A DNA stretch of 64,000 nucleotides, taken from the NCBI GenBank assembly GCA_963070105.1, contig OY718803.1:8475823-8539822 (forward strand). The letters are read 5' to 3'. Numbering within the stretch: position 1 is the first letter of the stretch; each line of letters opens with the position of its first letter. Below the pieces are notes generated by a model. That model was not told where the DNA came from. It ran no database searches and was given only the letters and a program-made list of their open reading frames with translations. Positions 12,001-27,000 of this stretch are shown one piece after another. This DNA comes from Litomosoides sigmodontis (taxonomy: Eukaryota > Nematoda > Chromadorea > Rhabditida > Onchocercidae). Made by a program: the position numbers and the translations under genes.

Positions 12001-15000
12001 AAATCATTCTCAGCCTTAACAAGCGTTTCCTTAAAATCGTTGATCAAAGTTGACAGATTATTTTCAGCCTCCATTTCCTGCTTCTTTTTCACAATATCAT
12101 CGTGCCATTGTTGGAAACTTTTGTTCACATCTGATAAACGATTGTCAAATTCCTCAACTGTAGAAGCAGGCTTCAATAATGGTGGTGTTAATTCTTCCTT
12201 CAATTCACACAATTTCTCCAATGACTTTCGTAATTCATTAACATCATTGATTCCTTTATTGGCAATGGACAATTCACAGCTAGCACTAGGAGTTTCTAGT
12301 TTACGCACATTATCTTCAAGATCCATCAATTGCTTGCTTACACTATCTGCTACTTCGTTAAATTCATTCAGCATAGCAAGCCGATCTTCCAAATTTCTTT
12401 CAACATTGTCATACTGTTCATTTAGTGTGGAAATTTCATTAAATGATTTTGCATATAATGAATCCATATCCGGCATTCCTTCCAATTTCTCACATATATC
12501 TTGTAATGCTGCCAAATGTGATCGGCCACTTTTAAGGTCATCAATTGCTTTTTGCAAATTGCTTGCTGTTGCGTTAACATCATTTTCCACTTTGTACGCT
12601 TCATCAACCATATCGTGTAGCTGTTTCGCTTCATCGTCAATTGTCCGTTGCAATGACACCGAAGCAACTTCATTCATCAATCGCTCTTCGGTTTCGTTTA
12701 GGAGCTGATTAAGCTTTTCATACTGATCATCTACAGATGATATGCTTAATTCATCTGAGTGTAGCACCAGCTTCGGTTGTCTGCTTTCCTTTTCCTTCAA
12801 TTCTTCCACTATACCACTTACTTCTTCAAGCTCATTTTTTAATTCTTCTAATCGTGGAATCTCTGTTTCTTCACATGTTCCATTGCGAATCATTATGACG
12901 CAATCGTTCATCTTCTTCATTCGGTTGATTAAATCGTTTTGCATGTCAACAAGTTGCTTTTCTGTTGAAACATCTTCAGCAAGTGATGACGATAATTTCT
13001 GAAGTATTCAACTAATTATAAATTTATCAAAATAACTATACATATCAAAAAATATATATAATTATATATATCATATCATATATATATATATATATAATTC
13101 AATAAAATTAGTACCTTAGCATCTTCTTCAGCTTTTTCAATTTTTTGCTTGATTTCATTGATTGCAGCAGGATGAGAAGTGGATAAATCGTGTTGTTTAT
13201 CTGTCGCTTTCTGCAATAATTCCGTAATCTGATCCTGCAATCCTTGCAATATTTCCATATCGTTGATTGCTGCTCGATATGGTTGCGGTTGTGCATAGCT
13301 AGCAAGCAATCCTTCGATACTATCCGTAACCGCTCGCAACTCATCCCCTAATTCACCTTCACTTGCAATAGATTCACGTGAAGCGCGTGACTTATCAGTA
13401 TGAGATACTGTTTCGCTTAACATTCTTTCCATATCAATCTGTTCGTCGTTAGTCATGTCACTTCGATCATAATCTTTCAACTTATCAGTTGCTGAAGCCG
13501 CTAACTCATGTGCTTGCAATTGATTCTCCAATGATAACTTTTCATTCTCAGATTGCATCATCTCTCTCATCTGTTCCTTTTCCGTTAGTTTCTCATCCAA
13601 CTTCCTCTGCAAAAGATAATGATTTATGAATATTAAAGTAACGATTGATCGCACACTCTACGAATGACGATATTATTATGAAATATAAGAAAAATTGTTT
13701 ATTGCTTGTAAGGAAATTAATTTACCTTGCATTCTTCAGCAAATTTTTTCGCATTTTCAAGTTCGGATTGAAGAGATGGGAGGGTGATGCTTCCTGGATG
13801 TGACTGCGAAATAAGCTCATTCATCATTGGTAGAATTTTATCAGCTGTTTCATTTAGCGCTAATTCAAGTGCATTAATTTGTTGATCAAATTCGGATAAT
13901 GCTTTCTCGTCCCTTCTTCTCTTCTCCCCATCCGTTTCCTCTTCCTCCATGATTTGACTTACATTTGTTTGTATCGCATTCATCTGGTTCAATATTTCGG
14001 CAAATTTCATTTCCATTTCTTTTTCAAGTAAATCATGCTCCACTTTGACATCCTCATCTTCCACTACAGGACGTTGTTGTTGCAATTGTTCTTTAACTTT
14101 CGCCAATTCCCCTTCATCATATGGTTCAATCTTTTCTGCTTTTGCGACATTATCTAGTTGCTCGTTAACAAACAGGTAAATATGATTCAATTGTTCTGCT
14201 AACATTTCAATTGATGGTTGAGATACACGATCAACGTGCAAACGAGTTCGTTTTGCTTCATCGTTTTTTGCTTGCAGATATTGTAATTGTGCTTGCAATC
14301 GTGGCAATTGATCGTCCTTTAGCATCTGAAATGAAAAAATAATAATAGTTATTTCTAAATCAAAAAAAAAAAATGCTACCTCTAAGAAATAATAATAAAA
14401 TTAGAGGAGGAAACTTCGCTAAATTATATCAATAACCTCTTCAAGTTGTTCACGAACAATCGGTTCAGTTGAAAGATTCTCATTCAAATATTCCAGTTCT
14501 TTCGCCATTTGTTGGGCAGATTCATTCAGAATGTTTTCGTCATACAGTTCGTTACTTATTAACGATATGAGATTTTCATATTGCCGTTCTGTTTGATCAA
14601 TATCCACATCGTAAAAACGAACATCAGCGTATGCAGTTTCTAGTGGATTTAATTGTTCGCAAAGATTTTCTAATTTTACACGACTTGCACCACGTAAATC
14701 GTGTACCTCTTCAGCTGCCTTCTGAAATGAAATGAATATAGAACTTAAATAATTATGAAGTAGAACAGTTTGGTAAAATCAATAAGATGAAAATTTTCAT
14801 ACAAACCTTAAGCTTATCCAAATCATCAATCACTTCTTCATAGGATCTAATATGTTTAGTTCCAATTTCATCAAGTGGTTTCCGTTTTGTTTCAAGCTGA
14901 TCTGTTGCATTCTCTCGTTCGTCAACGAACTGTGACCAGAGATCGGCACGATGTGACAAATTGGCTTGAAGTATTTTTGCATCCTCAACAATTGCTTTTA

Positions 15001-18000
15001 AATGTGTAGCCATTTCTTCATTTTCTGGCATCATCTTGAGCAATTCTGTTGCCGCTTTCACAGGCTTCATAAGTGCTTCCGATGTAGTAGCGTATATCGT
15101 TGGAATTGTTTCAGCATCATTTAACACTGCTTGACCTTTCTCACTCAAACAGTTCAATTCGTTACACAACTGAGTGCTAGCCTCATGCATTTTTTCAACG
15201 GTATCCAATTCCTTATACAACTGATTGCTATCTTCAAGCATTTTTTCAGCCACAACTCGATCCTCCATTGTTTTTTGATCATCCTGCAAATTGAATAAAT
15301 GCAAAAAATGAAAGAAGAATGAAGATAATATATGTGCTCGTTGAACCAGTTGAGCTTGCACAACCTTGGCTTCTTCAATTAGCTCCCATAACTGCTTAAA
15401 AATCACCTCATCCGTTGTCGCATCGTTGATATTTAAATTGCCTGTCGCCTTAATGAGATCGGCTATTGAATCTGAGACGCAAAGATAGGAACCAACGGCA
15501 GCTTCCGAATCGCCCACAAGCTTCCGACCATCATTTACCAACTTTTCTAACTCATCGTGCAACGCCTTACAATCTGCGCCAATCTTTTCCTGGTACTCAC
15601 CACGCTTTCCATCAAAATATTCATCATCCCCCTGAAACAAGTTATTCAAACACTACGTAACTGCTGTACCAACAGCATCGCTCATCTCATCCCCTTCAGC
15701 AATTCTATCGTAAAAGGAAACCACAAACACAACAGAGATGAAAAAAGCCAGTACAAATAATAATTACTTCGCTTATCACATTAAACCTTTTGAATTCCAG
15801 ATGAATTTGCTCATAATCATGAATCCCCAAAAGAACTATGGATAATATTACGAAAACATTACACACCATCATTAAAATTCTCACCTTCAGACGATCCAGA
15901 GCAACCATTTCTTCAGCGGTATCCAATTCCTTATACAACTGATTGCTATCTTCACGCATTTTTTCAGCCACAACTCGATCCTCCACTGTTTTTTGATCAT
16001 CCTGCAAATTGAATAAATGCAAAAAATTAAAGAAGAATGAAGAATCAATTTTAGTAATTTTCTGCTAACAAATATAAACTTTCACCTTCAAACGATCCAA
16101 AGCTTCATCGATTGTAGGAAGAAGGTTTTGTCTTTCAGTAATTTTGTCCGCATCAAGATTTCCCTCATCACTATCACTGATCATCATCTCATTTTTAAGC
16201 TTCCCCACGGTAGCAAGTTTGCGCTAAAGGAAAAAATTGAAATGAGTAAATGATAAATACATTTCATATTTCCAGTCACCAAAAAATGATGTTGTGATAA
16301 AGGAAGAAAAAATATTGAGAAAAAAAAAGAACACCACTAAAAACTTACATTTATATCGTCTAGCTGATCATCACGCTCAGATGCAGTAGCAGCAGTTTCA
16401 TCAGAGATTGATGTTGGTAGAGCTTGTAATGACGATAGTTGTGCTGCTTCAATTTCGTCTTTGATTTCATCAAATGTTGCATGCTCCTTTCCAACTGCAT
16501 CAGTTAACCCTTTTACAAGATCACTGACTTGTCCCAATAGCAAATTACCCTTCTCTTGTAATTCATTACCCTCATCATTCTGAGGAATATTCTCCAGCAA
16601 ACTTTCAAGTTGATGCTTCATTCCCTCTAGCTTATTTAATGCAGCATTTTGCTCCTCAACTGTTTGCATCATTTGTATTTGTTCCATTTCATTAAGCACA
16701 CTTTCGTTGACTGAATTTATCTCCGATGCTATAGCATATAATTTGGCACGATCTGCCAATTTTCCTTTTTTGTCATCAAGTGCATCTTGTAACTGTACAA
16801 CACGACCAAACAGATCATCAGTCACTAATGCACGTTTAACCATACCACCTTCCGAACACTGTTGTAACTTCTCTTCCAACTCTTCCACTCTCCCTTTCAG
16901 TTCTCGCAAATTTTCGGCTAATTGACCAATGCTTTCCAGCTGTTCTGATGATGATGCTTCACTAATGGGATCAACTGCAATAACATCATCGCCAATTGTG
17001 GTTAATGTAGTCAATATTTCGTGCAAATCCTGCATCAATTCTTGCTCTTTTTCTACATCTTTTTCAAGAGGGAGAAGCAAATTTTTGATTTTCTCCTCTA
17101 CAGCATCTGCTTTCGCCAATAAATTCTCTTTGAGTTCAAGCTCACTGATATCCTCCATCTCTGATGATGGAATCTGATCGAGAAGAGAACGTAGCTCACT
17201 GATATCTTCCATGGCAACTAATAAATCTTGTGGAGTAGCATATTTATTGGCGAAATCATTCACTTTTTCTTCGCTATCATTAAGCTCTCGTTGAACTTCA
17301 TCAAATCGATGATTCTCTTCTTCTTGTGCATCGTTTAATTTATCATTCACACGTGTTGACAAATTATTGTATCGATCTGTTAGCATATCAACGCTACGAT
17401 AAAGCTCCTCAATGTTTTCAGTTTTTACCGGTAATATTACATCTCTGATACGATCAGATTTTTCAACTACTATTGGCAAAGTCATATCTCTGAAACTCTT
17501 CAATGCATCCATTGTGCCGTCAACTTTTTCAAAATCATTCTCAGCCTTAACAAGCGTTTCCTTAAAATCGTTGATCAAAGTTGACAGATTATTTTCAGCC
17601 TCCATTTCCTGCTTCTTTTTCACAATATCATCGTGCCATTGTTGGAAACTTTTGTTCACATCTGATAAACGATTGTCAAATTCCTCAACTGTAGAAGCAG
17701 GCTTCAATAATGGTGGTGTTAATTCTTCCTTCAATTCACACAATTTCTCCAATGACTTTCGTAATTCATTAACATCATTGATTCCTTTATTGGCAATGGA
17801 CAATTCACAGCTAGCACTAGGAGTTTCTAGTTTACGCACATTATCTTCAAGATCCATCAATTGCTTGCTTACACTATCTGCTACTTCGTTAAATTCATTC
17901 AGCATAGCAAGCCGATCTTCCAAATTTCTTTCAACATTGTCATACTGTTCATTTAGTGTGGAAATTTCATTAAATGATTTTGCATATAATGAATCCATAT

Positions 18001-21000
18001 CCGGCATTCCTTCCAATTTCTCACATATATCTTGTAATGCTGCCAAATGTGATCGGCCACTTTTAAGGTCATCAATTGCTTTTTGCAAATTGCTTGCTGT
18101 TGCGTTAACATCATTTTCCACTTTGTACGCTTCATCAACCATATCGTGTAGCTGTTTCGCTTCATCGTCAATTGTCCGTTGCAATGACACCGAAGCAACT
18201 TCATTCATCAATCGCTCTTCGGTTTCGTTTAGGAGCTGATTAAGCTTTTCATACTGATCATCTACAGATGATATGCTTAATTCATCTGAGTGTAGCACCA
18301 GCTTCGGTTGTCTGCTTTCCTTTTCCTTCAATTCTTCCACTATACCACTTACTTCTTCAAGCTCATTTTTTAATTCTTCTAATCGTGGAATCTCTGTTTC
18401 TTCACATGTTCCATTGCGAATCATTATGACGCAATCGTTCATCTTCTTCATTCGGTTGATTAAATCGTTTTGCATGTCAACAAGTTGCTTTTCTGTTGAA
18501 ACATCTTCAGCAAGTGATGACGATAATTTCTGAAGTATTCAACTAATTATAAATTTATCAAAATAACTATACATATCAAAAAATATATATAATTATATAT
18601 ATCATATCATATATATATATATATATAATTCAATAAAATTAGTACCTTAGCATCTTCTTCAGCTTTTTCAATTTTTTGCTTGATTTCATTGATTGCAGCA
18701 GGATGAGAAGTGGATAAATCGTGTTGTTTATCTGTCGCTTTCTGCAATAATTCCGTAATCTGATCCTGCAATCCTTGCAATATTTCCATATCGTTGATTG
18801 CTGCTCGATATGGTTGCGGTTGTGCATAGCTAGCAAGCAATCCTTCGATACTATCCGTAACCGCTCGCAACTCATCCCCTAATTCACCTTCACTTGCAAT
18901 AGATTCACGTGAAGCGCGTGACTTATCAGTATGAGATACTGTTTCGCTTAACATTCTTTCCATATCAATCTGTTCGTCGTTAGTCATGTCACTTCGATCA
19001 TAATCTTTCAACTTATCAGTTGCTGAAGCCGCTAACTCATGTGCTTGCAATTGATTCTCCAATGATAACTTTTCATTCTCAGATTGCATCATCTCTCTCA
19101 TCTGTTCCTTTTCCGTTAGTTTCTCATCCAACTTCCTCTGCAAAAGATAATGATTTATGAATATTAAAGTAACGATTGATCGCACACTCTACGAATGACG
19201 ATATTATTATGAAATATAAGAAAAATTGTTTATTGCTTGTAAGGAAATTAATTTACCTTGCATTCTTCAGCAAATTTTTTCGCATTTTCAAGTTCGGATT
19301 GAAGAGATGGGAGGGTGATGCTTCCTGGATGTGACTGCGAAATAAGCTCATTCATCATTGGTAGAATTTTATCAGCTGTTTCATTTAGCGCTAATTCAAG
19401 TGCATTAATTTGTTGATCAAATTCGGATAATGCTTTCTCGTCCCTTCTTCTCTTCTCCCCATCCGTTTCCTCTTCCTCCATGATTTGACTTACATTTGTT
19501 TGTATCGCATTCATCTGGTTCAATATTTCGGCAAATTTCATTTCCATTTCTTTTTCAAGTAAATCATGCTCCACTTTGACATCCTCATCTTCCACTACAG
19601 GACGTTGTTGTTGCAATTGTTCTTTAACTTTCGCCAATTCCCCTTCATCATATGGTTCAATCTTTTCTGCTTTTGCGACATTATCTAGTTGCTCGTTAAC
19701 AAACAGGTAAATATGATTCAATTGTTCTGCTAACATTTCAATTGATGGTTGAGATACACGATCAACGTGCAAACGAGTTCGTTTTGCTTCATCGTTTTTT
19801 GCTTGCAGATATTGTAATTGTGCTTGCAATCGTGGCAATTGATCGTCCTTTAGCATCTGAAATGAAAAAATAATAATAGTTATTTCTAAATCAAAAAAAA
19901 AAAATGCTACCTCTAAGAAATAATAATAAAATTAGAGGAGGAAACTTCGCTAAATTATATCAATAACCTCTTCAAGTTGTTCACGAACAATCGGTTCAGT
20001 TGAAAGATTCTCATTCAAATATTCCAGTTCTTTCGCCATTTGTTGGGCAGATTCATTCAGAATGTTTTCGTCATACAGTTCGTTACTTATTAACGATATG
20101 AGATTTTCATATTGCCGTTCTGTTTGATCAATATCCACATCGTAAAAACGAACATCAGCGTATGCAGTTTCTAGTGGATTTAATTGTTCGCAAAGATTTT
20201 CTAATTTTACACGACTTGCACCACGTAAATCGTGTACCTCTTCAGCTGCCTTCTGAAATGAAATGAATATAGAACTTAAATAATTATGAAGTAGAACAGT
20301 TTGGTAAAATCAATAAGATGAAAATTTTCATACAAACCTTAAGCTTATCCAAATCATCAATCACTTCTTCATAGGATCTAATATGTTTAGTTCCAATTTC
20401 ATCAAGTGGTTTCCGTTTTGTTTCAAGCTGATCTGTTGCATTCTCTCGTTCGTCAACGAACTGTGACCAGAGATCGGCACGATGTGACAAATTGGCTTGA
20501 AGTATTTTTGCATCCTCAACAATTGCTTTTAAATGTGTAGCCATTTCTTCATTTTCTGGCATCATCTTGAGCAATTCTGTTGCCGCTTTCACAGGCTTCA
20601 TAAGTGCTTCCGATGTAGTAGCGTATATCGTTGGAATTGTTTCAGCATCATTTAACACTGCTTGACCTTTCTCACTCAAACAGTTCAATTCGTTACACAA
20701 CTGAGTGCTAGCCTCATGCATTTTTTCAACGGTATCCAATTCCTTATACAACTGATTGCTATCTTCAAGCATTTTTTCAGCCACAACTCGATCCTCCATT
20801 GTTTTTTGATCATCCTGCAAATTGAATAAATGCAAAAAATGAAAGAAGAATGAAGATAATATATGTGCTCGTTGAACCAGTTGAGCTTGCACAACCTTGG
20901 CTTCTTCAATTAGCTCCCATAACTGCTTAAAAATCACCTCATCCGTTGTCGCATCGTTGATATTTAAATTGCCTGTCGCCTTAATGAGATCGGCTATTGA

Positions 21001-24000
21001 ATCTGAGACGCAAAGATAGGAACCAACGGCAGCTTCCGAATCGCCCACAAGCTTCCGACCATCATTTACCAACTTTTCTAACTCATCGTGCAACGCCTTA
21101 CAATCTGCGCCAATCTTTTCCTGGTACTCACCACGCTTTCCATCAAAATATTCATCATCCCCCTGAAACAAGTTATTCAAACACTACGTAACTGCTGTAC
21201 CAACAGCATCGCTCATCTCATCCCCTTCAGCAATTCTATCGTAAAAGGAAACCACAAACACAACAGAGATGAAAAAAGCCAGTACAAATAATAATTACTT
21301 CGCTTATCACATTAAACCTTTTGAATTCCAGATGAATTTGCTCATAATCATGAATCCCCAAAAGAACTATGGATAATATTACGAAAACATTACACACCAT
21401 CATTAAAATTCTCACCTTCAGACGATCCAGAGCAACCATTTCTTCAGCGGTATCCAATTCCTTATACAACTGATTGCTATCTTCACGCATTTTTTCAGCC
21501 ACAACTCGATCCTCCACTGTTTTTTGATCATCCTGCAAATTGAATAAATGCAAAAAATTAAAGAAGAATGAAGAATCAATTTTAGTAATTTTCTGCTAAC
21601 AAATATAAACTTTCACCTTCAAACGATCCAAAGCTTCATCGATTGTAGGAAGAAGGTTTTGTCTTTCAGTAATTTTGTCCGCATCAAGATTTCCCTCATC
21701 ACTATCACTGATCATCATCTCATTTTTAAGCTTCCCCACGGTAGCAAGTTTGCGCTAAAGGAAAAAATTGAAATGAGTAAATGATAAATACATTTCATAT
21801 TTCCAGTCACCAAAAAATGATGTTGTGATAAAGGAAGAAAAAATATTGAGAAAAAAAAAGAACACCACTAAAAACTTACATTTATATCGTCTAGCTGATC
21901 ATCACGCTCAGATGCAGTAGCAGCAGTTTCATCAGAGATTGATGTTGGTAGAGCTTGTAATGACGATAGTTGTGCTGCTTCAATTTCGTCTTTGATTTCA
22001 TCAAATGTTGCATGCTCCTTTCCAACTGCATCAGTTAACCCTTTTACAAGATCACTGACTTGTCCCAATAGCAAATTACCCTTCTCTTGTAATTCATTAC
22101 CCTCATCATTCTGAGGAATATTCTCCAGCAAACTTTCAAGTTGATGCTTCATTCCCTCTAGCTTATTTAATGCAGCATTTTGCTCCTCAACTGTTTGCAT
22201 CATTTGTATTTGTTCCATTTCATTAAGCACACTTTCGTTGACTGAATTTATCTCCGATGCTATAGCATATAATTTGGCACGATCTGCCAATTTTCCTTTT
22301 TTGTCATCAAGTGCATCTTGTAACTGTACAACACGACCAAACAGATCATCAGTCACTAATGCACGTTTAACCATACCACCTTCCGAACACTGTTGTAACT
22401 TCTCTTCCAACTCTTCCACTCTCCCTTTCAGTTCTCGCAAATTTTCGGCTAATTGACCAATGCTTTCCAGCTGTTCTGATGATGATGCTTCACTAATGGG
22501 ATCAACTGCAATAACATCATCGCCAATTGTGGTTAATGTAGTCAATATTTCGTGCAAATCCTGCATCAATTCTTGCTCTTTTTCTACATCTTTTTCAAGA
22601 GGGAGAAGCAAATTTTTGATTTTCTCCTCTACAGCATCTGCTTTCGCCAATAAATTCTCTTTGAGTTCAAGCTCACTGATATCCTCCATCTCTGATGATG
22701 GAATCTGATCGAGAAGAGAACGTAGCTCACTGATATCTTCCATGGCAACTAATAAATCTTGTGGAGTAGCATATTTATTGGCGAAATCATTCACTTTTTC
22801 TTCGCTATCATTAAGCTCTCGTTGAACTTCATCAAATCGATGATTCTCTTCTTCTTGTGCATCGTTTAATTTATCATTCACACGTGTTGACAAATTATTG
22901 TATCGATCTGTTAGCATATCAACGCTACGATAAAGCTCCTCAATGTTTTCAGTTTTTACCGGTAATATTACATCTCTGATACGATCAGATTTTTCAACTA
23001 CTATTGGCAAAGTCATATCTCTGAAACTCTTCAATGCATCCATTGTGCCGTCAACTTTTTCAAAATCATTCTCAGCCTTAACAAGCGTTTCCTTAAAATC
23101 GTTGATCAAAGTTGACAGATTATTTTCAGCCTCCATTTCCTGCTTCTTTTTCACAATATCATCGTGCCATTGTTGGAAACTTTTGTTCACATCTGATAAA
23201 CGATTGTCAAATTCCTCAACTGTAGAAGCAGGCTTCAATAATGGTGGTGTTAATTCTTCCTTCAATTCACACAATTTCTCCAATGACTTTCGTAATTCAT
23301 TAACATCATTGATTCCTTTATTGGCAATGGACAATTCACAGCTAGCACTAGGAGTTTCTAGTTTACGCACATTATCTTCAAGATCCATCAATTGCTTGCT
23401 TACACTATCTGCTACTTCGTTAAATTCATTCAGCATAGCAAGCCGATCTTCCAAATTTCTTTCAACATTGTCATACTGTTCATTTAGTGTGGAAATTTCA
23501 TTAAATGATTTTGCATATAATGAATCCATATCCGGCATTCCTTCCAATTTCTCACATATATCTTGTAATGCTGCCAAATGTGATCGGCCACTTTTAAGGT
23601 CATCAATTGCTTTTTGCAAATTGCTTGCTGTTGCGTTAACATCATTTTCCACTTTGTACGCTTCATCAACCATATCGTGTAGCTGTTTCGCTTCATCGTC
23701 AATTGTCCGTTGCAATGACACCGAAGCAACTTCATTCATCAATCGCTCTTCGGTTTCGTTTAGGAGCTGATTAAGCTTTTCATACTGATCATCTACAGAT
23801 GATATGCTTAATTCATCTGAGTGTAGCACCAGCTTCGGTTGTCTGCTTTCCTTTTCCTTCAATTCTTCCACTATACCACTTACTTCTTCAAGCTCATTTT
23901 TTAATTCTTCTAATCGTGGAATCTCTGTTTCTTCACATGTTCCATTGCGAATCATTATGACGCAATCGTTCATCTTCTTCATTCGGTTGATTAAATCGTT

Positions 24001-27000
24001 TTGCATGTCAACAAGTTGCTTTTCTGTTGAAACATCTTCAGCAAGTGATGACGATAATTTCTGAAGTATTCAACTAATTATAAATTTATCAAAATAACTA
24101 TACATATCAAAAAATATATATAATTATATATATCATATCATATATATATATATATATATAATTCAATAAAATTAGTACCTTAGCATCTTCTTCAGCTTTT
24201 TCAATTTTTTGCTTGATTTCATTGATTGCAGCAGGATGAGAAGTGGATAAATCGTGTTGTTTATCTGTCGCTTTCTGCAATAATTCCGTAATCTGATCCT
24301 GCAATCCTTGCAATATTTCCATATCGTTGATTGCTGCTCGATATGGTTGCGGTTGTGCATAGCTAGCAAGCAATCCTTCGATACTATCCGTAACCGCTCG
24401 CAACTCATCCCCTAATTCACCTTCACTTGCAATAGATTCACGTGAAGCGCGTGACTTATCAGTATGAGATACTGTTTCGCTTAACATTCTTTCCATATCA
24501 ATCTGTTCGTCGTTAGTCATGTCACTTCGATCATAATCTTTCAACTTATCAGTTGCTGAAGCCGCTAACTCATGTGCTTGCAATTGATTCTCCAATGATA
24601 ACTTTTCATTCTCAGATTGCATCATCTCTCTCATCTGTTCCTTTTCCGTTAGTTTCTCATCCAACTTCCTCTGCAAAAGATAATGATTTATGAATATTAA
24701 AGTAACGATTGATCGCACACTCTACGAATGACGATATTATTATGAAATATAAGAAAAATTGTTTATTGCTTGTAAGGAAATTAATTTACCTTGCATTCTT
24801 CAGCAAATTTTTTCGCATTTTCAAGTTCGGATTGAAGAGATGGGAGGGTGATGCTTCCTGGATGTGACTGCGAAATAAGCTCATTCATCATTGGTAGAAT
24901 TTTATCAGCTGTTTCATTTAGCGCTAATTCAAGTGCATTAATTTGTTGATCAAATTCGGATAATGCTTTCTCGTCCCTTCTTCTCTTCTCCCCATCCGTT
25001 TCCTCTTCCTCCATGATTTGACTTACATTTGTTTGTATCGCATTCATCTGGTTCAATATTTCGGCAAATTTCATTTCCATTTCTTTTTCAAGTAAATCAT
25101 GCTCCACTTTGACATCCTCATCTTCCACTACAGGACGTTGTTGTTGCAATTGTTCTTTAACTTTCGCCAATTCCCCTTCATCATATGGTTCAATCTTTTC
25201 TGCTTTTGCGACATTATCTAGTTGCTCGTTAACAAACAGGTAAATATGATTCAATTGTTCTGCTAACATTTCAATTGATGGTTGAGATACACGATCAACG
25301 TGCAAACGAGTTCGTTTTGCTTCATCGTTTTTTGCTTGCAGATATTGTAATTGTGCTTGCAATCGTGGCAATTGATCGTCCTTTAGCATCTGAAATGAAA
25401 AAATAATAATAGTTATTTCTAAATCAAAAAAAAAAAATGCTACCTCTAAGAAATAATAATAAAATTAGAGGAGGAAACTTCGCTAAATTATATCAATAAC
25501 CTCTTCAAGTTGTTCACGAACAATCGGTTCAGTTGAAAGATTCTCATTCAAATATTCCAGTTCTTTCGCCATTTGTTGGGCAGATTCATTCAGAATGTTT
25601 TCGTCATACAGTTCGTTACTTATTAACGATATGAGATTTTCATATTGCCGTTCTGTTTGATCAATATCCACATCGTAAAAACGAACATCAGCGTATGCAG
25701 TTTCTAGTGGATTTAATTGTTCGCAAAGATTTTCTAATTTTACACGACTTGCACCACGTAAATCGTGTACCTCTTCAGCTGCCTTCTGAAATGAAATGAA
25801 TATAGAACTTAAATAATTATGAAGTAGAACAGTTTGGTAAAATCAATAAGATGAAAATTTTCATACAAACCTTAAGCTTATCCAAATCATCAATCACTTC
25901 TTCATAGGATCTAATATGTTTAGTTCCAATTTCATCAAGTGGTTTCCGTTTTGTTTCAAGCTGATCTGTTGCATTCTCTCGTTCGTCAACGAACTGTGAC
26001 CAGAGATCGGCACGATGTGACAAATTGGCTTGAAGTATTTTTGCATCCTCAACAATTGCTTTTAAATGTGTAGCCATTTCTTCATTTTCTGGCATCATCT
26101 TGAGCAATTCTGTTGCCGCTTTCACAGGCTTCATAAGTGCTTCCGATGTAGTAGCGTATATCGTTGGAATTGTTTCAGCATCATTTAACACTGCTTGACC
26201 TTTCTCACTCAAACAGTTCAATTCGTTACACAACTGAGTGCTAGCCTCATGCATTTTTTCAACGGTATCCAATTCCTTATACAACTGATTGCTATCTTCA
26301 AGCATTTTTTCAGCCACAACTCGATCCTCCATTGTTTTTTGATCATCCTGCAAATTGAATAAATGCAAAAAATGAAAGAAGAATGAAGATAATATATGTG
26401 CTCGTTGAACCAGTTGAGCTTGCACAACCTTGGCTTCTTCAATTAGCTCCCATAACTGCTTAAAAATCACCTCATCCGTTGTCGCATCGTTGATATTTAA
26501 ATTGCCTGTCGCCTTAATGAGATCGGCTATTGAATCTGAGACGCAAAGATAGGAACCAACGGCAGCTTCCGAATCGCCCACAAGCTTCCGACCATCATTT
26601 ACCAACTTTTCTAACTCATCGTGCAACGCCTTACAATCTGCGCCAATCTTTTCCTGGTACTCACCACGCTTTCCATCAAAATATTCATCATCCCCCTGAA
26701 ACAAGTTATTCAAACACTACGTAACTGCTGTACCAACAGCATCGCTCATCTCATCCCCTTCAGCAATTCTATCGTAAAAGGAAACCACAAACACAACAGA
26801 GATGAAAAAAGCCAGTACAAATAATAATTACTTCGCTTATCACATTAAACCTTTTGAATTCCAGATGAATTTGCTCATAATCATGAATCCCCAAAAGAAC
26901 TATGGATAATATTACGAAAACATTACACACCATCATTAAAATTCTCACCTTCAGACGATCCAGAGCAACCATTTCTTCAGCGGTATCCAATTCCTTATAC